Shown: positions 24,479 through 28,522 of the stretch, piece by piece
How the letters are laid out: each line of letters opens with the position of its first letter
How positions within the stretch are numbered: the first letter of the stretch is position 1
DNA from: Rhodoferax sp. UBA6134
GTDB lineage: Bacteria > Pseudomonadota > Gammaproteobacteria > Burkholderiales > Burkholderiaceae_C
DNA: 28,522 bases
Direction of reading: 5' to 3'
Assembly: GCA_002422455.1 (NCBI GenBank)
Contig: DIVK01000079.1
Location: 6,079 to 34,600, forward strand
The notes under the pieces: model-generated
Told to the model about the DNA's origin: nothing
The model's database searches: none
What the model saw: the letters and a program-made list of their open reading frames with translations, nothing else
Made by a program: the position numbers and the translations under genes

Positions 24479-25633
24479 ATGAAAAAGACTCGCGTTGACA
24501 CCCCCAGCCAGCACGCCGGGTTCTGTCCGGCGTCGGACGGCAGTGTCATTGTCGCGGCAGCGCGGGGAAACCCGCTGTCCCCTGGCCCGACCCGTATTTT
24601 TCCGCTCAGGTGGCTGCTGCTCCTGACGGTCGTCGTGCTGCTGGCGCACGTTGCACTGTTGCGCACAACGCCCATGAGTCTTGGCGTGAGTGACCCCCCG
24701 CTCCAGCGTGTGTTCACCACGCGCTTGATCGAGCCGGCCTGGCCGGAGGCTGCGCCCGCCGTACGCCAGCCGGTGCCGTCGGCTGCCACGCCCCGGCGGC
24801 GCGGCGCGGCGCCTGCCCCGGTCAGGACGGCGGTGCCCGTGCCAGCCAGCCAGGGCAGCGACAACCAGCCGCCGCCGTTGATGGCCCAGCAAGGGGCCGG
24901 CAGTCCGGCTGACGCAGCACCGTCTCCTGATGAGCCGCTGTCAGAGGTGGATCAACTGAGCTCCGCGCCACCGCCGCCACGCGAAGCTGCGGTGGCGGCG
25001 AGCGTCTACACGCCACCCGGCCCGGTCACGCTCAAATACAAGGTGGAGTCCAGCAAATTCCCGTTCAGTGCCGGCGCCGAACTGCGCTGGCAGCCAGAGG
25101 GCGAAAGTTACGATGCCCGGCTGGCCGTCAGCGTTTTTGGACAAACGCGCGTGCAAACCAGCCGTGGGCAAATCACGGCGCAGGGGCTGGCCCCCGTGCG
25201 CTTTTCCGACAAGTACCGCAGCGAGGTCGCAGCCCATTTTGACCGCGAAAAAGGCCGGGTCACGTTCAGCGCCAACACCCCGGACGTGCCGCTGCTGGCC
25301 GGTGCGCAGGACCGGCTGAGCATCCTGGTGCAACTGGCCGCCATGATCGCCGGTGATCCTGAGCACTACCCTGAAGCCACCACCATCACGGTTCAGACCA
25401 TCGGCCCGCGCGATGCCGACACCTGGCTTTTTACTGTGGGCAAGGAAGAAACGCTGATTCTCCCAGGCGGTCAGCAGGCCACCTTGAAACTGATACGCAA
25501 CCCGCGCCAGGAGTTCGATCAGACGGTGGAGCTGTGGCTGGCGCCGGCGCTCGGCTACCTGCCCGCCCGCCTCCGGATCACCGAACCAAACGGCGACTTT
25601 GTCGACCAGAAGTGGCTGGCGACCGGCCCTTGA
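24479..25633 (+). CDS. DUF3108 domain-containing membrane-anchored protein
   Basis: The protein has 384 residues from ATG 24479; a GTG two codons upstream (24473) is an alternative, and neither has a strong ribosome site. One TM helix lies at about 44-61 (RWLLLLTVVVLLAHVALL), followed by a long Pro/Ala-rich periplasmic linker (about 80-175). A C-terminal domain has LKYKVESSKFPFSAGAELRW, FSDKYRSEVAAHFDREKGRV, LSILVQLAAMIAG, GKEETLILPGG and a final WLAPALGYLPARLRITEPNG. That last pattern is the hallmark of DUF3108 proteins, predicted to be envelope beta-rich proteins of unknown role. It is transcribed divergently from the FAH-family gene. Confidence 0.88.
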   Translation: MKKTRVDTPSQHAGFCPASDGSVIVAAARGNPLSPGPTRIFPLRWLLLLTVVVLLAHVALLRTTPMSLGVSDPPLQRVFTTRLIEPAWPEAAPAVRQPVPSAATPRRRGAAPAPVRTAVPVPASQGSDNQPPPLMAQQGAGSPADAAPSPDEPLSEVDQLSSAPPPPREAAVAASVYTPPGPVTLKYKVESSKFPFSAGAELRWQPEGESYDARLAVSVFGQTRVQTSRGQITAQGLAPVRFSDKYRSEVAAHFDREKGRVTFSANTPDVPLLAGAQDRLSILVQLAAMIAGDPEHYPEATTITVQTIGPRDADTWLFTVGKEETLILPGGQQATLKLIRNPRQEFDQTVELWLAPALGYLPARLRITEPNGDFVDQKWLATGP

Positions 25634-25688
25634 AATTGCCCGCTGCGCTGTCACCTGCACAAAATAGACGACTGGGGGATAATCAGCC

Positions 25689-25988
25689 ATGCACACGCTT
25701 TACGACTCTGACACCTACTCTGTGACGCATATGCTGGCCAACGCTGCGGCGTCCGAGGCGGTCGGCGCGGGGGGTGCGCTGGTTCTGGTGGTGCCGGCGC
25801 TGGCGCGCCATGGTTTTGAGATCGTGGACAAGCGCGCCAACAAGGAGGTGTATCTGGACGGTTCGTGGGCCGAGCTGTTTCAGCAGCATATTTCCGCCTG
25901 GCAGCAAAATACCCCGACCCAGGAAGAGGTGGAAGACACGCTGGAGCGGTACGCCGAACTGGCGCAAAACCCGGTGCTGATTCACTGA
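25689..25988 (+). CDS. DUF3567 family protein
   Basis: The protein has 99 residues from ATG 25689, with GGGGGAT about ten bases upstream. The central block RHGFEIVDKRANKEVYLDGSWAEL and the C-terminal TQEEVEDTLERYAELA match DUF3567 (BTH_I0359-like fold), small cytoplasmic proteins largely restricted to betaproteobacteria. No catalytic residues are known. It lies 55 bp after the DUF3108 gene and 88 bp before purU, so co-transcription with either is possible but not shown. Confidence 0.88.
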   Translation: MHTLYDSDTYSVTHMLANAAASEAVGAGGALVLVVPALARHGFEIVDKRANKEVYLDGSWAELFQQHISAWQQNTPTQEEVEDTLERYAELAQNPVLIH

Positions 25989-26031
25989 GGCGGTCTTCCC
26001 GGGCGACCCTGGGCGGCCGCAGAGTTATCCG

Positions 26032-26047
26032 CCGCAGTGGTCTGCGG
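26032..26047. repeat. Short inverted repeat upstream of purU
   Basis: CCGCAG (26032-26037) and CTGCGG (26042-26047) flank TGGT, 29 bases before the purU start. The stem is only six base pairs and has no T-tract. It may be incidental or part of the purU 5' leader. Confidence 0.35.
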
Positions 26048-26076
26048 TAAGCCACATGCTGCGACAATTCCGCTTC

Positions 26077-26925
26077 ATGAACCCTACCTACATACTGACC
26101 TTGTCATGCCCGGACCGTTTGGGGCTGGTCCATGCGGTGTCCGGTTTCCTGCTGGAGCGCGGCGGCAACATCGAGGAAGCCGCCCAGTACAACGACCACG
26201 ATACCGGACTGTTTTTCATGCGGGTGCAGTTTGCCTGCGCCCGGTTGACGCACGAGGTATTGAAGACGCAACTGGCCGAATTTGCGCAACCGTATCTCAT
26301 GCGGTGGCGCCTGCACGCGCAGGCACAAGCCATGCGCACCGTCCTCATGGTCAGCAAGGAAGGCCATTGCCTCAACGACCTGCTGTTTCGCTGGAAAAGC
26401 GGCTTGTTGGGGCTGGACATTCGCGCCATCATTTCCAATCACCGCGAGTTCTACCAGCTCGCCGCCAGCTACAACGTGCCCTTTCATCACTTGCCCGTCA
26501 CGGCCGCCAGCAAGGCGCAGGCAGAAGCCCGACAATACGAAATCATTCAGGCCGAAGCGGCGGAACTGGTGGTGCTGGCCCGCTACATGCAGGTGTTGAG
26601 CAACGACCTGTGCCACAAACTGTCGGGGCGTGCCATCAACATCCATCACTCGTTCCTGCCCAGTTTCAAAGGCGCCAAACCCTATTACCAGGCACATGAC
26701 CGCGGCGTGAAACTGATTGGTGCGACCGCCCACTACGTCACGGCCGATCTGGACGAAGGCCCCATCATTGAGCAGGACGTGGCACGGGTGGACCACAGCA
26801 AGACGGTGGAAGACCTGACAGCGCTGGGCCGCGACACCGAAAGCCAGGTGCTGGCCCGTGCCGTAAAGTGGCACAGTGAGCACCGCGTGCTGATCAATGG
26901 TCACAAAACGGTGATTTTCAGGTAA
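26077..26925 (+). CDS. purU: Formyltetrahydrofolate deformylase
   Basis: PurU hydrolyses 10-formyl-THF to formate and THF, balancing one-carbon pools and feeding formate to PurT. The start is ATG 26077 (MNPTYILTLSCPDRLGLV); the frame is open seven codons upstream, but family similarity begins here. The 282-residue length is normal. An N-terminal ACT domain (about 4-80) begins with CPDRLGLVHAVSGFL and RGGNIEEAAQYND. The C-terminal formyltransferase-like domain (about 87-282) has N188-I-H190-H-S192-FLPSFKGA and D226 in TADLDEGPI, matching the Asn-His-Asp catalytic set. Confidence 0.96.
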   Translation: MNPTYILTLSCPDRLGLVHAVSGFLLERGGNIEEAAQYNDHDTGLFFMRVQFACARLTHEVLKTQLAEFAQPYLMRWRLHAQAQAMRTVLMVSKEGHCLNDLLFRWKSGLLGLDIRAIISNHREFYQLAASYNVPFHHLPVTAASKAQAEARQYEIIQAEAAELVVLARYMQVLSNDLCHKLSGRAINIHHSFLPSFKGAKPYYQAHDRGVKLIGATAHYVTADLDEGPIIEQDVARVDHSKTVEDLTALGRDTESQVLARAVKWHSEHRVLINGHKTVIFR

Positions 26926-27001
26926 GCGCCGGAAAAAAGCGGCACGCCAGGAGGCGTGGCCTGACTTCGGGCTCACTGCCTTGTGTTTGGAGGTGCCCGT
27001 C

Positions 27002-28225
27002 ATGCGAATAGATATCCGGCAAATGGTCCTCGCCATTTCGAATGCCGTGGATTTGGTCGGTGTTGCCGACGTCTTTCATGGCCGGCGCGTGGGCATGATG
27101 GCCGCTGAATGTGCCAGGATGCTTGGCTGGGATACGACAACCCAGCGGCTGCTGTTCGATGCTGGTCTTTTGCACGATTGTGGCGTCTCATCCACCCGGG
27201 AACACCGCACGATCATCAATGAACTGGAGTGGACGGGCGCAAATCTGCACTGCGAAAAGGGCTATGGGCTGCTCCGTGACTTTGCGCCGCTGGCTCACCT
27301 GGCACCCATCGTCCGCTACCACCATACGCGCTGGGAAGATTTGGCCGGACTGTCCGTTGACCCGTCTGTCGCCCGCCACGCCAACCTCATCCACCTGGTC
27401 GACCGGGTGGATGCGCTGGCAAGCCCCTACTACCAAAACGAAACATTGCTGCTGCATGTTGACGACATCCGGGACTTGATCAGTCACCATCGCAAGCAGC
27501 TTTTTGCACCTGATCTGCTTGACGCCTTTCTCGCCGCGGCCACGCCGGAAGCGTTCTGGCTGCAGCTGGACCCCGCTTACATTCCCCAGTATGTCGAGGA
27601 CATGGAAAGGTTTCGCGAAGTTCGTGTCGGCTCAATGCAGGAGCTGAAACAGTTTGCCTTGCTGATTGCCCGCATCGTTGATGCAAAGTCCCACTTCACG
27701 GCCGAGCATTCACTGGGCGTCGCGCGGCTGACGCGCTTCCTCGGGCAACAGGCCGGGTTTGGCGGCGATCACCTGGAAAAACTGGAGATTGCGGCCCTCA
27801 TGCACGACATCGGCAAGCTCCAGGTGCCGGACGAGCTGCTGGAGAGTCCCGCCGCGTACTCGCCCGCCGAGCGAGCGGTCATGAAAAAACACAGCTTTGC
27901 AAGCTACCAGATCCTGCGCCGGATTGATGGCTTTGAAGAACTTGCATTGTGGGCGGCGCAGCACCATGAATCCCTGAACGGCAAGGGTTATCCCTTCCAC
28001 AACGAGGCGGAGAAGATTTCCCTGGAGGCGCGCATCATCAAAGTGGCCGACGTGTTCCAGGCCCTGGCGCAGCGGCGGCCCTACCGGGCGCCCATGCCGG
28101 TGCCTCAGATTCTGGACTTGCTGCGCAAGATGCAAGCGGAAAACGAAGTGGACGGCACCATTGTCGACACGGTGGCACGGCATCTCGACGAATGCCGCAA
28201 AGCCGCGCTAGGAGACGCCGCGTGA
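27002..28225 (+). CDS. HD-GYP domain phosphodiesterase with a second HD domain
   Basis: The protein has 407 residues from ATG 27002, with GGAGG eight bases upstream. Two HD-type domains are visible. The N-terminal one (about 20-150) has H58-D59 (AGLLHDCGVSS), VRYHH (107-108) and HLVDRVDALAS. The C-terminal HD-GYP (about 215-400) has EHSLGVARL, the metal pair H268-D269 in MHDIGKLQVPDELL, MKKHSFASYQILRRI, HHE 321-323 and NGKGYP (326-331), followed by IIKVADVFQALAQRRPYR. The catalytic residues of the second domain are intact, so hydrolysis of cyclic-di-GMP is likely. The first domain keeps HD and HH and may also be active or structural. No receiver or sensor domain is fused. The 3' end overlaps the convergent psd gene by 18 bp. 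Confidence 0.92.
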   Translation: MRIDIRQMVLAISNAVDLVGVADVFHGRRVGMMAAECARMLGWDTTTQRLLFDAGLLHDCGVSSTREHRTIINELEWTGANLHCEKGYGLLRDFAPLAHLAPIVRYHHTRWEDLAGLSVDPSVARHANLIHLVDRVDALASPYYQNETLLLHVDDIRDLISHHRKQLFAPDLLDAFLAAATPEAFWLQLDPAYIPQYVEDMERFREVRVGSMQELKQFALLIARIVDAKSHFTAEHSLGVARLTRFLGQQAGFGGDHLEKLEIAALMHDIGKLQVPDELLESPAAYSPAERAVMKKHSFASYQILRRIDGFEELALWAAQHHESLNGKGYPFHNEAEKISLEARIIKVADVFQALAQRRPYRAPMPVPQILDLLRKMQAENEVDGTIVDTVARHLDECRKAALGDAA

Positions 28226-28522
28226 GACCAGAATGCGCGGGCCGGCCATGGCCTCTCCCAGCCGGACGGCGCCTGCCGGTGCCCAGGCCGGGTTGAACTG
28301 CAGCGGACCTTGGGGAAATAGCAGCACCACGGTGGAGCCCAGCAAAAACCGGCCCATTTCCTGGCCCTGCTGCAGCAGGATCGGCGTGTCATCATAACGC
28401 CATTCGCGCACCTCGCCCCCGCGCGGCGGATTTACCACCCCGTGCCACACCGTGGCCATGCTGCCCACGATGGTGGCGCCCACCAGCACCAGCACAAACG
28501 GGCCGCGCGCGGAGTCAAACAC
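28208..28522 (-). CDS. psd: Phosphatidylserine decarboxylase (C-terminal part, runs off the right edge)
   Basis: The last 104 codons of a leftward gene are visible. FDSARGPFVLVLVGATIVGS is the conserved Psd strand, followed by GQEMGRFLLGSTVVLLFP. The LGST (visible residues 61-64) is the site where the proenzyme cleaves itself, the Ser becoming the pyruvoyl cofactor of the small alpha subunit. The enzyme is inner-membrane associated and makes phosphatidylethanolamine from phosphatidylserine. The first visible codon is internal (GTG for Val), so there is no start here. The C-terminus overlaps the end of the HD-GYP gene by 18 bp on the opposite strand. Confidence 0.94.
   Translation of the reverse strand: MFDSARGPFVLVLVGATIVGSMATVWHGVVNPPRGGEVREWRYDDTPILLQQGQEMGRFLLGSTVVLLFPQGPLQFNPAWAPAGAVRLGEAMAGPRILVSRGVS

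Noticed and set aside
26938..26975. Terminator hairpin after purU
   Set aside because: CACGCC/GGCGTG gives only a short stem and no T-tract follows, so it is not supported as an intrinsic terminator.

Overview
The window looks like a chromosomal segment from a high-GC betaproteobacterium, most likely of the Comamonadaceae (Polaromonas/Rhodoferax-like). This is an inference from gene content: a PhaM-type PHA-granule protein, a DUF3567 protein, the queA-tgt pair, and dispersed palindromes of a kind seen in that group. I see no rRNA, tRNA, CRISPR array, transposase or phage gene.

Layout. The left edge (1-239) holds the start of a leftward hydroxypyruvate-isomerase-like gene. A gene-poor gap (240-865) with two inverted repeats follows, then the rightward queA-tgt pair (866-3155) for queuosine tRNA modification. 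Next come leftward genes for a FIST sensor protein and PhaM (3302-5201). The right part (23013-28522) is housekeeping and signalling: a TraR/DksA-type zinc-finger protein, a fumarylacetoacetate-hydrolase-family enzyme, a DUF3108 protein, a DUF3567 protein, purU, a double-HD HD-GYP phosphodiesterase, and the 3' end of psd.

The centre (5302-22668) is one unbroken leftward run of 16 genes that reads as a copper-acquisition island. In transcript order: a Tat-exported three-Cys protein; CruR-like uORF 4; TonB receptors D and C; TonB, ExbB and ExbD; an Asp-box propeller with Cys/His motifs; a Tat-exported thioredoxin-like protein; CruR-like uORF 3; TonB receptor B; a PepSY membrane protein; CruR-like uORF 2; a PCu(A)C copper chaperone; CruR-like uORF 1; and an OprC/NosA-type copper receptor with its CxxxM and HxM ligands. 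A strong intrinsic terminator closes the run.

The main observation is that this run contains four DUF2946 ORFs. Each has a CxxC motif and a C-terminal RGPP. In Bordetella pertussis the DUF2946 protein CruR is a copper-sensing upstream ORF: it arrests its own translation at a C-terminal RAPP, and copper binding at CxxC relieves the arrest so that Rho terminates transcription before the downstream TonB receptor. Here the four largest gaps of the whole run (78, 146, 105 and 178 bp) all lie directly 3' of these four ORFs. I infer four copper-controlled attenuation gates in series along one long operon, with two gates (2 and 3) produced by a recent duplication. A sigma70-like promoter with an FNR/DNR-type box near -63 lies at the head of the run, which suggests an anaerobic or denitrification link.
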